Source: Exiguobacterium undae DSM 14481
GTDB lineage: Bacteria; Bacillota; Bacilli; Exiguobacteriales; Exiguobacteriaceae
Direction of reading: 5' to 3'
Length of the DNA: 64,000 bases
NCBI RefSeq assembly: GCF_000620805.1
Contig: NZ_KK211187.1
Location: 1,970,398 to 2,034,397, forward strand
Positions 26,453 to 35,711 of the stretch are shown here, piece by piece (positions within the stretch are counted from its first letter, which is position 1; every line of letters begins with the position of its first letter). A program made the position numbers and the translations under genes. The notes beneath the pieces are model-generated. The model did not search any database, was not told the DNA's origin, and worked only from the letters and a program-made list of their open reading frames with translations.

Positions 26453-27499
26453 TTAGTGACCGACCTTCATATATTCTTCGAGAGTCTGTCCATTATTTTT
26501 AATTTGTGTGGCTGGACCGACACCAACATAACGGATGTGCCATGGTTCGTACGTGTATCCAGTCCGTGACTGGAATCCACGGTCATACCGGACGATGAAT
26601 CCATACTTCGCTGCGTTGTTCGCAATCCATTTTCCTTCTTTTGTATCACCAAGTGCTGCCGTCAATCCATTGCCGACACTTGGAGCCGAGATATCAAACA
26701 CAAGTCCGGTCTGGTGTTCACTGTGACCTGGGCGGGCCGAGTACTGATCGGCTGCTTCTTTTCCGTCACGTGCGACATAGTTGTTGTACAGCACCGTTTG
26801 ACGTGCGCCCGAGCGGAAGCCGCTGACAGCATTCAATGTGATATTGGCTGCTTTCGCGTCTGCGAACATTTTTTCCATTTGTTTCGCTGCCGGTGCCTGC
26901 ATGTAACTTTGTTCGAGCACACCGGAGTAAGAAAAGCTGACGTCAGGTACGACTAGATTCGACGGCTTGTAGTCGATCGGTAAGCTGTACTTTTTGTTGA
27001 CGACGACTAACTCGCCGAGGGACAGATCGGCTTTCGTATCCGATTTATCGACGTCCGGTGTCTCCGACTCCGGTTTTGATGGTTTCGACGGTTCCGGATC
27101 CTGTGCAGAGTCGGTTTTCCCGTCGTCTTTTTTCTCTTCTGTTGTCTCATCGGTTTTGTCTTCCGTTGCCGATTCATCCGCCTTGTCTTCAGCGGCTTTT
27201 TTCTCAGCCTCTTCTTCTGCTGCTTTTTCTTCCGCAGCTTTCTTGTCGGCGGCTGCCTGTTCTTCTGCTTTTTTCTCAGCTTCTGCTTGTGCCTCGGCTT
27301 CTTTTTTCGCTTCGGCTGCTTCTTTTTCTTTTGCTACTTCGGCATCACTTTTTTCATTATCTTGTGCGACCTTTTCGTCTGCGTTTTGATTCGCCTGTTC
27401 TTCTGTTTTTGTGTCTTTTTCCGCTTCCTGATCCCCAGGATTACAACCTGCAAGGAGGAGCGCCAATGTACTGACTGCTACGATTTTTTTCATTTTCAT
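26453..27499 (-). CDS. VanY-like D-alanyl-D-alanine carboxypeptidase lipoprotein (M15B)
   Basis: The 348-residue protein has a lipobox LAGC near residue 19, then about 125 residues of Glu/Ala/Lys-rich repeats likely to form a long charged helix or wall-spanning spacer, and finally an M15B peptidase domain. Zinc and catalytic residues fit SEHQTGLVFD (His262, Asp269) and EPWHIRY (His321), with SGFRSGARQ upstream. It should trim the terminal D-Ala of muropeptides outside the membrane. AAGGAAG lies 7 nt before the first ATG; a second ATG at 27493 is also possible. Confidence 0.88.
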   Translation of the reverse strand: MKMKKIVAVSTLALLLAGCNPGDQEAEKDTKTEEQANQNADEKVAQDNEKSDAEVAKEKEAAEAKKEAEAQAEAEKKAEEQAAADKKAAEEKAAEEEAEKKAAEDKADESATEDKTDETTEEKKDDGKTDSAQDPEPSKPSKPESETPDVDKSDTKADLSLGELVVVNKKYSLPIDYKPSNLVVPDVSFSYSGVLEQSYMQAPAAKQMEKMFADAKAANITLNAVSGFRSGARQTVLYNNYVARDGKEAADQYSARPGHSEHQTGLVFDISAPSVGNGLTAALGDTKEGKWIANNAAKYGFIVRYDRGFQSRTGYTYEPWHIRYVGVGPATQIKNNGQTLEEYMKVGH

Positions 27500-27548
27500 T
27501 TCCCCACTTCCTTGGTGCTATTCTATGTTACCTCTAATCGACCGATTA

Positions 27549-27583
27549 GAAAAGCCCTCACGCAAGAAATCCTGCTGAGGGCT
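27549..27583 (-). terminator. Terminator of the thioesterase operon
   Basis: On the minus strand AGCCCTCA pairs with TGAGGGCT around a 15-nt loop and a short T-run follows. Confidence 0.65.
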
Positions 27584-27588
27584 GAGGG

Positions 27589-28023
27589 TTAATTCGAGAT
27601 GAGGACGGCGTCATCGGCACGCATCTGTTCATAGATGGCATGCCAGTTCGGAAAGACTTTCGGCAGACGGATCGGCCGGAAGTTTTCTTTTTTGACGACG
27701 ACGTGCGTTGTCTTGGCCGACACGGCCAGTTGACCGTCGGCATTCTTCACTTCGTATCCGTAAATCGTCCGCAAGCCGTCGTAATGGTCAATCCAGACAG
27801 AGACGTGTGCTACGTCGCCGTATGTCAACGACCGTTTGTAGTCGAGGTTGACGTTCGTGACGGGTGAGACATATCCCTCTTCTTCCATTTCCTTGTAATC
27901 AAGTCCGAGTGACTTGATCATTTCCGTCCGTGCAATCTCCAGATACACGAGATAGTTGGAATGATAGACGATGCCCATCATATCGGTTTCGGCGTAACGA
28001 ACTGGTATTTCAATCGTGTGCAT
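27589..28023 (-). CDS. Acyl-CoA thioesterase, 4HBT/YbgC-like hotdog fold
   Basis: The 144-residue protein has the hotdog-fold catalytic pattern RYAETDMMGIVYHSNYLVYLE near residues 9-29, with the Asp of the 4HBT/YbgC/FadM group. It probably hydrolyses acyl-CoA thioesters in the cytoplasm; chain length is not predictable. It lies 12 bp downstream of the tandem AAA ATPase gene and is likely in its operon. Confidence 0.85.
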   Translation of the reverse strand: MHTIEIPVRYAETDMMGIVYHSNYLVYLEIARTEMIKSLGLDYKEMEEEGYVSPVTNVNLDYKRSLTYGDVAHVSVWIDHYDGLRTIYGYEVKNADGQLAVSAKTTHVVVKKENFRPIRLPKVFPNWHAIYEQMRADDAVLISN

Positions 28024-28035
28024 GTAACTTCCCCC

Positions 28036-30279
28036 TTAAAAATCCTCTTTTTCAAGATAGGACCATTCTGAACCGCTTAAGCTAAGTTTGTCAATTAATC
28101 GGACGGATTGTTTGGCAATCGCTCGTTCGACGATCGTAATCGCCGCGCGGGCATTGCCGTTCGGTACCGTCTCAATCATTTGCTCGAGCGCCTGTTTCGC
28201 ATCATCCGTCAACTGATAGCCATACTGCGCAGCATAGTTGATGATGATTTCGATCAGCTCGTCCTTCGCATAATTCGGGAAGTGGAACTCGCGCTTAAAC
28301 CGGGACTTCAGCCCGGGATTGCTGGCGAGTAACGCCTGCATCGGTTGCTCGTAACCGGCGAGGACGACGACCAGATTATCGGCATGCTTTGTCATCTCGT
28401 CGACGAGCGTATCAATCGCTTCCTTGCCGAAGTCGTTCGCTCCACCGTTCAGCGCATAGGCTTCATCGATGAACAAGACGCCGCCCAGTGCGTCGCGGAT
28501 CACGTCCCGCGTCTGTTTCGCCGTTTGACCGACATAACCCGAGACGAGATCGGCGCGACTGACGACTTTCAGATGTCCGCGCTTCAAGTAACCGCACTGC
28601 TGCAAGACGTCCGCATAAAGCGCTGCGACCGTCGTTTTTCCGGTTCCGCTGTTTCCGCTGAAGACGGCATGGAGTTCGACCGGCAAGACTTTAAAACCCG
28701 CCTCCTGCCGGCGTTTTTGCATCGACAACAAGGCTTGGATCTGTTTGATTTCTGCTTTAAGCGGCTGAAGTCCGACGAGTTGGTTCAGCCGTTCTTCGAC
28801 CGTACTGTCGTCCGAGGCGACAAGTTCAAAATCGCTTTGTTCAAGCAGGGCAAAATCCTCATGACTGGCACTCTCCCCGAGGCTTGCGCCTTTTTTAAAG
28901 ATTGCGTCGAGGACGATGTTTCGGACCGCCCGTCCGTTTCCGAAACTGGCATCGACGCGTTCCCGTTCGAGCCGGGACAGCAACGCCCGTTCTGCCTGCT
29001 CCGTCAGGACATAGTCATTCGCAGTCGCAATCGAGCGTCCGATTTCAAGTAACTCCGTATCGGTATAGTCCGCCAGCAGATAATGGTTCGATTCCGGGAA
29101 ACGGCTTCGCAAACCGGGATTGGCCTTTAAGAAGTCCCGCATCTCTTCCGGATAACCGGCGAGGACAACGGCGAACCGTCCTGCATATTCACCGCTCGTC
29201 ATTGCGGCGACGAGCGTATCGATCGCTGCCTGTCCATAATCGTTGCCGCTCTGACCGGCCCGCTTCAAGGCATAGGCTTCATCGATGAACAAGACACCGC
29301 CGACGGCTTCGCGGACTTTACTCATGACCTGTTCTTCCGTCTGTCCGACAAACGCTCCGACGAGTGACGACCGGTCCGTCTCAACGACTTCCGGACGTTC
29401 GAGCAGTCCTAGCTCGTGGTAAATCTTCGCCATCAGCCGGGCGAGCGTCGTTTTCCCGGTTCCGGGATTCCCCATGAAGATCATGTGGAGCGACGGTTGA
29501 TCACTCGAACGGTACCCGTCCGACGTCCGTTTTTGCTGATACTTCAAAAAACGGTACATCTGATGGACCCGCAGTTTGATATCCTCCAGTCCGATCATCG
29601 CATCAAGTTCTTCAAGCGCCGACCGTTCGACCTGTTTGATCTCTGCCGGCAACAAGGACACGACACGGCGTAAGTCTTGGATTGCCGTCGCTTTCAGCTC
29701 TGTCATCTCCCGGAAGGCATCGCGGGAATAAAACCGTTCCTGTAAGCTGTCGAGAAACTCCGTCGCAATCTGTTCAAGCGTTGCGCTCGACAACAGCAAG
29801 GCTTTGCCGGCTTCAAACAGTTCCGACCACCGCGCAGCATCCATCCGGCGCAACCGTTCCGTTTGTTCGACGACCTGCTCCGTTTCATGCAGGATTTGTC
29901 CCGCCTGTTGAATCAATTCCTTTGTCGCCGAGCGTTTGGCATTGGCATTGTCCGTTTCCCGAATCGTCGGGAATGTATTGGCGACCAACAACTGATAGCT
30001 GCTTTGCAACTGTTGTTCAATCAACAGCTGTTCCAAGCGTTCCGGCAGGCGGTCGTGTTGACGGATTTCCTGCATCCAGCTCTCGGCCAGCGCATCGATC
30101 CGTCCGGTCATGATATACCGGTGCTCGACCAGCAACGCTAAAATCCGGACCAACGCCCCGGTTTCCTGCAACAGACGACTGCTTTGTGCATAGCGTAAGG
30201 CCAGGACTTCCTCGACTTTCGCGCCGCCTTCCCACGCCTCGATTTGTTTGAACATCTCCTCTTTTGAGAACGTCTCCAT
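28036..30279 (-). CDS. Tandem CbbX/SpoVK-type AAA ATPase
   Basis: The 747-residue protein has an N-terminal helical region (about 1-210) and two CbbX-like AAA modules. The first has Walker A GNPGTGKTT at 270-278, the second GNSGTGKTT at 542-550, and both have GVLFIDEAYAL as Walker B and an HRFxR-like arginine region (SRFPES and SRFKRE). Related single-domain proteins are SpoVK and the Rubisco activase CbbX; EccA of type VII secretion is also related. The client of this protein is unknown. AGGAGGG precedes the ATG, and a thioesterase gene follows by 12 bp. Confidence 0.85.
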   Translation of the reverse strand: METFSKEEMFKQIEAWEGGAKVEEVLALRYAQSSRLLQETGALVRILALLVEHRYIMTGRIDALAESWMQEIRQHDRLPERLEQLLIEQQLQSSYQLLVANTFPTIRETDNANAKRSATKELIQQAGQILHETEQVVEQTERLRRMDAARWSELFEAGKALLLSSATLEQIATEFLDSLQERFYSRDAFREMTELKATAIQDLRRVVSLLPAEIKQVERSALEELDAMIGLEDIKLRVHQMYRFLKYQQKRTSDGYRSSDQPSLHMIFMGNPGTGKTTLARLMAKIYHELGLLERPEVVETDRSSLVGAFVGQTEEQVMSKVREAVGGVLFIDEAYALKRAGQSGNDYGQAAIDTLVAAMTSGEYAGRFAVVLAGYPEEMRDFLKANPGLRSRFPESNHYLLADYTDTELLEIGRSIATANDYVLTEQAERALLSRLERERVDASFGNGRAVRNIVLDAIFKKGASLGESASHEDFALLEQSDFELVASDDSTVEERLNQLVGLQPLKAEIKQIQALLSMQKRRQEAGFKVLPVELHAVFSGNSGTGKTTVAALYADVLQQCGYLKRGHLKVVSRADLVSGYVGQTAKQTRDVIRDALGGVLFIDEAYALNGGANDFGKEAIDTLVDEMTKHADNLVVVLAGYEQPMQALLASNPGLKSRFKREFHFPNYAKDELIEIIINYAAQYGYQLTDDAKQALEQMIETVPNGNARAAITIVERAIAKQSVRLIDKLSLSGSEWSYLEKEDF

Positions 30280-30303
30280 CTTTGTTAATCCCTCCTACTT
30301 CTC

Positions 30304-30352
30304 GAAAAAACCGACTTTGACCGTCACGATGTGACGCTCCAGTCGGTTTCTC
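30304..30352 (-). terminator. Terminator downstream of the membrane-anchored protein gene
   Basis: AACCGACT and AGTCGGTT form the outer stem and CGTCAC/GTGACG the inner stem, followed on the minus strand by a T-run. Confidence 0.8.
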
Positions 30353-30353
30353 A

Positions 30354-31061
30354 TCATTTAGCTTTTAACCAGTTCGGGTCGAATGTATCCAGTGTTTCGA
30401 GTTTCTGCATCTTGACGGAATAAAACAGCTTTCCGTTGTTGCGGGACTCGGCTCCGAGTACTTTTGACCGGTCGGACGCGACATAGTACGTCGCTTCTTC
30501 GGCATTATCGTCTTTATCGAAGAAAGATGGATACTGCTTAATCCATTCTTTCGGCACCGTGCTCGACGGCTCTTTTTTGACGAAGACGTCGGCTGCATTG
30601 CCGGCGATGTCCGCTTCCCCTTCGACTTGACCAAAGTCACCGTCTTCGATGAACTTGAGGATCTGTTCGTTGAATCCGCGTGACAAGAACGGACGCGGTG
30701 CACTGACGCTCTTCGATGCTTCCGTTTCGTTCAACAACTTACCGTCCGCATTGTATTCCCGGAACATCTTCCCGTCCCAGATCGCCATCGTTCCCTTTGA
30801 TGGACCGTCGATGACTTCTGTCCGGAAACGTCCTTTATCATCAAAAACGACTTCATACGTCCGTGTTTCGAGTGCATCTTCCGTCGTCGACAATTTCTTT
30901 TCGACATACTGGATGCGTGACATCGTATAAAACGGTTTGACCGGTTCGGCTTTATCTTCATTAGCGGTCTGTGTCTTATTCAAAAGGTAAAAATTATAGG
31001 CAAGGAGTATCGCCATTGCCACGATTGCAACTGCAATCCATGTGCTCGTTCGTTTCGTCAT
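30354..31061 (-). CDS. Membrane-anchored extracellular protein, LolA-like, function unknown
   Basis: The 235-residue protein has one N-terminal membrane helix (about 9-27) and a large, probably extracellular domain. Segments such as YEVVFDDKGRFRTEVIDGPS, AIWDGKMFREYNADGK and YYVASDRSKVLGAE suggest a LolA/LppX-like beta-fold as found in several Bacillales lipoprotein-carrier-like proteins, but the similarity is only by pattern. It lies upstream of the AAA gene with its own terminator between, so it is probably a separate unit. Confidence 0.6.
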   Translation of the reverse strand: MTKRTSTWIAVAIVAMAILLAYNFYLLNKTQTANEDKAEPVKPFYTMSRIQYVEKKLSTTEDALETRTYEVVFDDKGRFRTEVIDGPSKGTMAIWDGKMFREYNADGKLLNETEASKSVSAPRPFLSRGFNEQILKFIEDGDFGQVEGEADIAGNAADVFVKKEPSSTVPKEWIKQYPSFFDKDDNAEEATYYVASDRSKVLGAESRNNGKLFYSVKMQKLETLDTFDPNWLKAK

Positions 31062-31221
31062 GCCATGTACACCATCCTAAATTTGTCTCGTTTCATGTTA
31101 ATGGTATCGGTTTTAGGCTTAGAATACAAAGGGTTTGTCCAAGATTCACGCATTTCTGAGGAAATACGTCAGACTTTTGAACAATTACTTGGTTTTTTCA
31201 AAAGCTGGCTATCTGCATACA

Positions 31222-31254
31222 AAAACCGAACTGCTGATGAACGGCAGTCCGGTA
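31222..31254 (-). terminator. Terminator downstream of the 154-residue protein gene
   Basis: On the minus strand CCGGACTGCC pairs with GGCAGT-like arm GCAGTTCGG and is followed by TTTTTG. One mismatch lies in the stem. Confidence 0.7.
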
Positions 31255-31257
31255 AGC

Positions 31258-31722
31258 TTAATCTGTTTTCGGTTCAAGTGAAACAATCATCGATTCATCG
31301 ACGAGGTAATACGTGTGATGGGGCAGCTCGCGTAAATAACCTTGTTCAAACAATTTGGCACAATCGACTTGAAACGTCTTCGAGTACGGTTTGAGGGGTA
31401 ACTTGCGCTCTTTGTCGAAATACCGGTCGACGGCGACCTGGACATGATCCATCTCGTAAACGGTCGCGCGGTCCTTCGCTTCCATGATCGCAAACGTCTC
31501 GCGTGACATATAGAAGACCTGCGTCGAACGGACACCCAGATGCGGTGCCAGTCGCGCCATATCGATCCGTTGTTCCTGATCGAGTAAAATCGTCCGGTTC
31601 GTTCCTTTGGGCAACGCCAGTTCAAAATCGTGTGTCGCCCGTTTGACTTCATCGAGCGTGACATCGCGAACGGGCAACGGCGGTTCTTCTTTTGCTTGAA
31701 ACCATTTCTTAAAGCGGTTCAC
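31258..31722 (-). CDS. Conserved hypothetical protein, possibly DUF3939
   Basis: The 154-residue cytoplasmic protein begins MNRFKKWFQAKEEPP and has no membrane segment. Its pattern (VKRATHDFELALPKGTNRTILL, YMSRETFAIME) reminds me of a Bacillales DUF3939-type protein, but this is weak. The start is GTG with AAAGGGG upstream. It lies 66 bp downstream of acnA beyond a strong terminator and is probably transcribed separately or by readthrough. Confidence 0.55.
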   Translation of the reverse strand: MNRFKKWFQAKEEPPLPVRDVTLDEVKRATHDFELALPKGTNRTILLDQEQRIDMARLAPHLGVRSTQVFYMSRETFAIMEAKDRATVYEMDHVQVAVDRYFDKERKLPLKPYSKTFQVDCAKLFEQGYLRELPHHTYYLVDESMIVSLEPKTD

Positions 31723-31743
31723 GGTCTCGCCCCTTTCTGCATC

Positions 31744-31768
31744 AAAAAAGGTGGGGTTGCCCCCACCT
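31744..31768 (-). terminator. Terminator of acnA
   Basis: AGGTGGGG and CCCCACCT form a stem with a tight loop, followed by six Ts on the minus strand. Confidence 0.85.
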
Positions 31769-31788
31769 CAAACGTTAATGTAAACGGT

Positions 31789-34512
31789 TTAGTTTTGCAA
31801 GCGTTCGCGGAGAACCATCGGTAGGATTCCACCGTGACGGTAGTAATCGATATCGACTTCTGAATCGAAACGAGCGATTGCTTCGAACTTCGTGACTTTT
31901 CCGTCAGCGGCTGTTGCTGTGACTTCGACGACGTCACGTGGACGAACTGACTCGTCGATCGCGATGCTGATCGCTTCTTCGCCTGTTAAGCCAAGCGATT
32001 CAGCCGATGTGCCGGCCGCGTATTGGAGTGGCAAGACACCCATCATGACGAGGTTCGAACGGTGAATCCGCTCAAAGCTCTCAGCGATGACGGCTTTGAC
32101 ACCAAGAAGGTTTGTACCTTTCGCTGCCCAGTCACGTGATGAACCCATCCCGTAATCTTTACCGGCGAGGATGACAAGACCTGTGCCATCTTCCTTGTAC
32201 TTCATCGCAGCATCGTACATCGCCATCGTTTCGCCTGTTGGCCAGTACGTTGTGAAGCCGCCTTCTGTACCTGGAGCGACTTGGTTACGGATCCGGATGT
32301 TCGCGAATGTTCCGCGCATCATGATCTCGTGGTTACCACGGCGTGAACCGTATGAGTTGAAGTCTTTTGGTGCAACCCCTTTATTGACGAGGTATTGTCC
32401 GGCTGGTGTCGTTTTCGAGAACGAACCGGCTGGTGAGATGTGGTCCGTCGTGACGGAATCCGCAAATTTACCGAACACACGGAGGTTGTTCAACGCTTCG
32501 ACGTGACCGGCTTCTTTCGCCAAGTTCTCGAAGAACGGCGGGTTCTGGATGTATGTCGACGCTTCGTCGAAGTCATACTGATCGCCCGTCGGCACGTCAA
32601 GGTTGTTCCAACGTTCGTTTCCTGTGAAGACCGAATCGTACTCCGCACGGAAGCTTTCCGGTGTGACGACCGTGTTGATAATCGTTTGGATCTCGTCACG
32701 TGACGGCCAGATGTCCGCGAAGAAGACTTCTTGTCCGTCTTTGCCTGTTCCGAGTGACGCGTTCATGATGTCCACGTCAACCGTTCCGGCAATCGCATAC
32801 GCGACGACGAGTGGTGGTGATGCCAAGTAGTTGGCTTTCACGAGCGGGTGAACCCGTCCTTCGAAGTTCCGGTTTCCTGAGAGGACAGACGAGACGAGCA
32901 GGTCTGATCCGAGGATCGCGTTTTCGACGGCAAGGTCAAGTGGACCCGAGTTTCCGATACATGTCGTACAACCGTAACCAACTGTGTTGAAACCGAGTTG
33001 ATCGAGGTACGGCTGAAGTCCTGATTTCTCAAGGTAATCCGTAACGACTTTTGATCCCGGTGCAAGTGATGTCTTGACGTATTTCGGAACCGTCAGTCCA
33101 AGATCGATTGCTTTTTTCGCAACGAGTCCGGCACCGATCATGACGTACGGGTTCGATGTGTTCGTACAGCTCGTGATTGCTGCGATCGCGAGGTCTCCCG
33201 TACGCATTTCAACCGCTTCGTCTTTAAATTGAACGACAGCGACTTTGCTTGCTTCTTCTTCAGCAAGACCAAAACCGGCGTTTCCTTGTGGTGCTGTCAA
33301 CGCTTTTTGGAACGACGTATGAACGTCCGTCAAATCGATCCGGTCTTGTGGACGTTTTGGTCCGGCAAGGGCAGGAACGATGGTCGACAGATCAAGTTCA
33401 ACCGTCTTCGTGAACGTTGGATCTTCGTTTTGCGGCGTGTAGAACAAACCGTTTGCTTTTGAGTAGTTTTCGACTTTTTCGATCAACGCTTCTTCGCGTC
33501 CTGTCAGACGGAGGTACGTCAACGTTTCCGTATCGACCGGGAAGAATCCGCATGTCGCACCGTATTCAGGCGCCATGTTCGCGATTGTCGCACGGTCAGA
33601 CAGTGACATCAGGTGAAGGGATGGTCCGAAGAACTCGACGAATTTCCCGACAACGTTTTCTTGACGCAGCATTTCCGTCACGCGGAGGGCAACGTCCGTT
33701 GCTGTTGTTCCAGGATGCATTTCGCCCGTGATGCGGACACCGATGACTTCAGGAACCGGGAAGAATGACGGTTGTCCGAGCATGCCGGCTTCCGCTTCGA
33801 TTCCACCGACACCCCAACCAAGGACACCGAGTCCGTTGATCATCGTCGTGTGGGAATCCGTTCCGACGAGTGTATCCGGATAGACGTCAACTGAACCGTC
33901 AGTCGTTTCCTTTTCAAGGACGACCGATGCCAAGTACTCAAGGTTGACTTGGTGGACGATTCCTGTTGCCGGCGGGACAGCACGGTAGTTGTCGAATGCC
34001 GTTGTCGCCCAGCGTAACAATTTGTAACGTTCTTCGTTGCGTTCGAACTCGAGGTCCATGTTCTCAGCGAGTGCGCCGGCGAATCCGTAAGCATCGACTT
34101 GAACCGAGTGGTCGACGACGAGGTCAACCGGAACTTCCGGGTTGATGACCGATGGATCTCCACCGAGGTCTTGCATCGCTTTACGGAGTGACGCGAGATC
34201 GACGACTGTCGGAACACCCGTGAAGTCTTGTAAGATGACGCGTGACGGTTTGAACGGCACATCGATATCATTCGACACTTGGGCAGTTCCCCATTTCGCC
34301 AAGTTTTCGACATGTTCTTGTGTGATCGAACGACCGTCTTGTTGACGAAGGACGGATTCAAGCAGAACACGGATGGAATATGGAAGGCGTTTGACTTCCG
34401 TCAGACCGAGTTCTTCCAATTTTTCAAGGCTGTAATAGTTGTAATTTTTACCGTTTGCTTCAAACGAACGGCGTGCACCAAACACGTCTTGCGTTGGTTG
34501 CGTTTGCTTCAT
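31789..34512 (-). CDS. acnA: Aconitate hydratase
   Basis: The 907-residue enzyme converts citrate to isocitrate in the TCA cycle and, when its [4Fe-4S] cluster is lost, may bind RNA, as known for CitB of Bacillus. Cluster cysteines are in [10 protein letters not shown] and in the pair [12 protein letters not shown]. Substrate motifs such as [21 protein letters not shown] and [10 protein letters not shown] are intact. The ATG at 34512 follows a GGGGGA site; the frame extends 35 codons farther without one. A CcpC-like box and a promoter lie upstream. Confidence 0.95.
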   Translation of the reverse strand: MKQTQPTQDVFGARRSFEANGKNYNYYSLEKLEELGLTEVKRLPYSIRVLLESVLRQQDGRSITQEHVENLAKWGTAQVSNDIDVPFKPSRVILQDFTGVPTVVDLASLRKAMQDLGGDPSVINPEVPVDLVVDHSVQVDAYGFAGALAENMDLEFERNEERYKLLRWATTAFDNYRAVPPATGIVHQVNLEYLASVVLEKETTDGSVDVYPDTLVGTDSHTTMINGLGVLGWGVGGIEAEAGMLGQPSFFPVPEVIGVRITGEMHPGTTATDVALRVTEMLRQENVVGKFVEFFGPSLHLMSLSDRATIANMAPEYGATCGFFPVDTETLTYLRLTGREEALIEKVENYSKANGLFYTPQNEDPTFTKTVELDLSTIVPALAGPKRPQDRIDLTDVHTSFQKALTAPQGNAGFGLAEEEASKVAVVQFKDEAVEMRTGDLAIAAITSCTNTSNPYVMIGAGLVAKKAIDLGLTVPKYVKTSLAPGSKVVTDYLEKSGLQPYLDQLGFNTVGYGCTTCIGNSGPLDLAVENAILGSDLLVSSVLSGNRNFEGRVHPLVKANYLASPPLVVAYAIAGTVDVDIMNASLGTGKDGQEVFFADIWPSRDEIQTIINTVVTPESFRAEYDSVFTGNERWNNLDVPTGDQYDFDEASTYIQNPPFFENLAKEAGHVEALNNLRVFGKFADSVTTDHISPAGSFSKTTPAGQYLVNKGVAPKDFNSYGSRRGNHEIMMRGTFANIRIRNQVAPGTEGGFTTYWPTGETMAMYDAAMKYKEDGTGLVILAGKDYGMGSSRDWAAKGTNLLGVKAVIAESFERIHRSNLVMMGVLPLQYAAGTSAESLGLTGEEAISIAIDESVRPRDVVEVTATAADGKVTKFEAIARFDSEVDIDYYRHGGILPMVLRERLQN

Positions 34513-34575
34513 GCTGATTCCCCCTTTAAGTGTTGACGACATCAAGCCCCTGATACCGCTTACTTGTACAGCTCT

Positions 34576-34604
34576 ATCATAGTATAATATGGGTCTCGTT
34601 ACAA
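34576..34604 (-). promoter_or_regulatory. Promoter of acnA
   Basis: On the minus strand TTGTAA (34604-34599) is followed after 17 nt by TATGAT (34581-34576). The predicted start is near 34569, about 57 nt before the ATG. Confidence 0.55.
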
Positions 34605-34625
34605 TTTGAAAGAACAAAAGACCTT

Positions 34626-34644
34626 CGATAAGTTTTACTTATCG
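34626..34644. promoter_or_regulatory. CcpC-like box upstream of acnA
   Basis: CGATAA-N7-TTATCG is a perfect 19-bp dyad containing ATAA-N7-TTAT. Its centre, 34635, is about 66 bp upstream of the predicted acnA start, which is the position reported for the CcpC dyad of Bacillus citB. The call therefore rests on motif plus spacing. Confidence 0.7.
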
Positions 34645-34696
34645 GCTAATTGAGAAGCTATATCAATCATATGCTTACAACGCCGTACCGTTTCTA

Positions 34697-34722
34697 GTTT
34701 TTAATGGTTCTGTTACGGGTAC
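34697..34722 (+). promoter_or_regulatory. Probable sigma-B promoter
   Basis: GTTTTT (34697-34702) is followed after 14 nt by GGGTAC (34717-34722), close to the sigma-B consensus GTTTAA-N13-15-GGGTAT. It lies about 46 bp before the ATG of a stress-protein-like gene. Confidence 0.55.
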
Positions 34723-34767
34723 TACTAAATTGTAGAACGACATCAGAACTTTCTGGAGGCGGAAATT

Positions 34768-35265
34768 ATGGCACAATATAAAAACAACGATGCAACACAC
34801 GTCGTGACGACGATTATTTTCAACGATCTGGAAAAAGCAAAAACCGGTTTTGAAATGATCAAGGACCTCGAAGCGATCAAAGAGATTGAAATGGAACAGA
34901 TGGTCCTCGCTGAGCGCAATGAGACGGACGGCTTCTCCTTCATCGATGCGATCGACTTCACGCAACAGGATCAATCGTTTAAAGGTTCCATGATCGGAAT
35001 GGCAGTCGGCGTTGTCGGCGGACCGTTCGGCATGCTCGTCGGTTCCGTCGCCGGATACCTGATCGGGGCGAACCGTGACGAAAAAAACGAACGCGATTCG
35101 TTTGATTTGTTTAACCGGACACTCAACCAGATTAATCCTGACCACTATGGCGTCATCATCATCAGTGAGGTCAACGAGGATTCGGAAGCGATCAACGCGA
35201 TTGCCGCTGAACTCGGAGCGACCGTGCGCCGGACCGGTGAAACGTTTACGGATGAGACGGTTTAA
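34768..35265 (+). CDS. DUF1269-like protein with glycine-zipper membrane segment
   Basis: The 165-residue protein has two alpha/beta-type halves separated by a Gly/Ala/Val-rich segment (about 73-95, MIGMAVGVVGGPFGMLVGSV) that resembles the glycine zipper of DUF1269 and related general stress proteins. GGAGGCGG precedes the ATG. A sigma-B-like promoter upstream supports a role in general stress. The molecular function is unknown. Confidence 0.65.
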   Translation: MAQYKNNDATHVVTTIIFNDLEKAKTGFEMIKDLEAIKEIEMEQMVLAERNETDGFSFIDAIDFTQQDQSFKGSMIGMAVGVVGGPFGMLVGSVAGYLIGANRDEKNERDSFDLFNRTLNQINPDHYGVIIISEVNEDSEAINAIAAELGATVRRTGETFTDETV

Positions 35266-35285
35266 TTGAAAAAAGATTGTTGCTT

Positions 35286-35312
35286 CGTCCCCGTTGTTTC
35301 GGGGGCGTTTTT
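35286..35312 (+). terminator. Terminator of the DUF1269-like gene
   Basis: CCCCG and CGGGG arms around a TTGTTT loop are followed by GTTTTTG. The remaining 90 bp before the next gene show nothing recognisable. Confidence 0.7.
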
Positions 35313-35406
35313 GTGTTCCACCAAATTTAACACGAGTCATTAGTGATTCTTACTGGCAGTCAAATATCATTGTTCCTTAAAATTCGTGTTCTTATTGTAA
35401 AACACC

Positions 35407-35646
35407 TTAGATTTCATCGAATGATTCTGCCGGTCGAATGGTTATCTTTTTTTCTGCGGCATTGATAGAAATGACGCAATCCCATGTTGGTTTCAATTGA
35501 AGGACTCCTTCTTCATCCACCCAGAGCACAGCATTTAATTCTATAAACCCACCCATTACTACCATTTTCTTAGCTTTCTCATCAATGACGGCATGGAGTT
35601 CTTCACTTAAACTGACTTCCCAGTCTAAAAATGTGTTAGTTTTCAT
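35407..35646 (-). CDS. Small hypothetical protein
   Basis: The 79-residue frame encodes a soluble, acidic, probably beta-rich protein (KPTWDCVISINAAEKKITIRP). AAAGGAG lies about 7 nt before the ATG, supporting translation. The region is more AT-rich than its surroundings. I do not recognise a family. Confidence 0.45.
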   Translation of the reverse strand: MKTNTFLDWEVSLSEELHAVIDEKAKKMVVMGGFIELNAVLWVDEEGVLQLKPTWDCVISINAAEKKITIRPAESFDEI

Positions 35647-35711
35647 ATAGAATCTCCTTTTTTACGTCTTTTTTTAACAGAACAAGAAATCTCTCGCGTG
35701 GCAGATAACCG

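Noticed and set aside
26994-27474. Two long open frames on the plus strand opposite the carboxypeptidase linker (Ser/Ala- and Leu/Phe-rich)
   Set aside because: They are low-complexity complements of the Glu/Ala/Lys repeat codons and lack ribosome sites.
31772-31800. cre-like sequence near the acnA stop codon (TGTAAACGGTTTAG)
   Set aside because: It has two mismatches and lies at the end of the gene and terminator, where CcpA control is unlikely.
34675-35340. 221-residue frame on the minus strand
   Set aside because: It is the complement of the DUF1269-like gene; codon use and lack of a start site argue against it.
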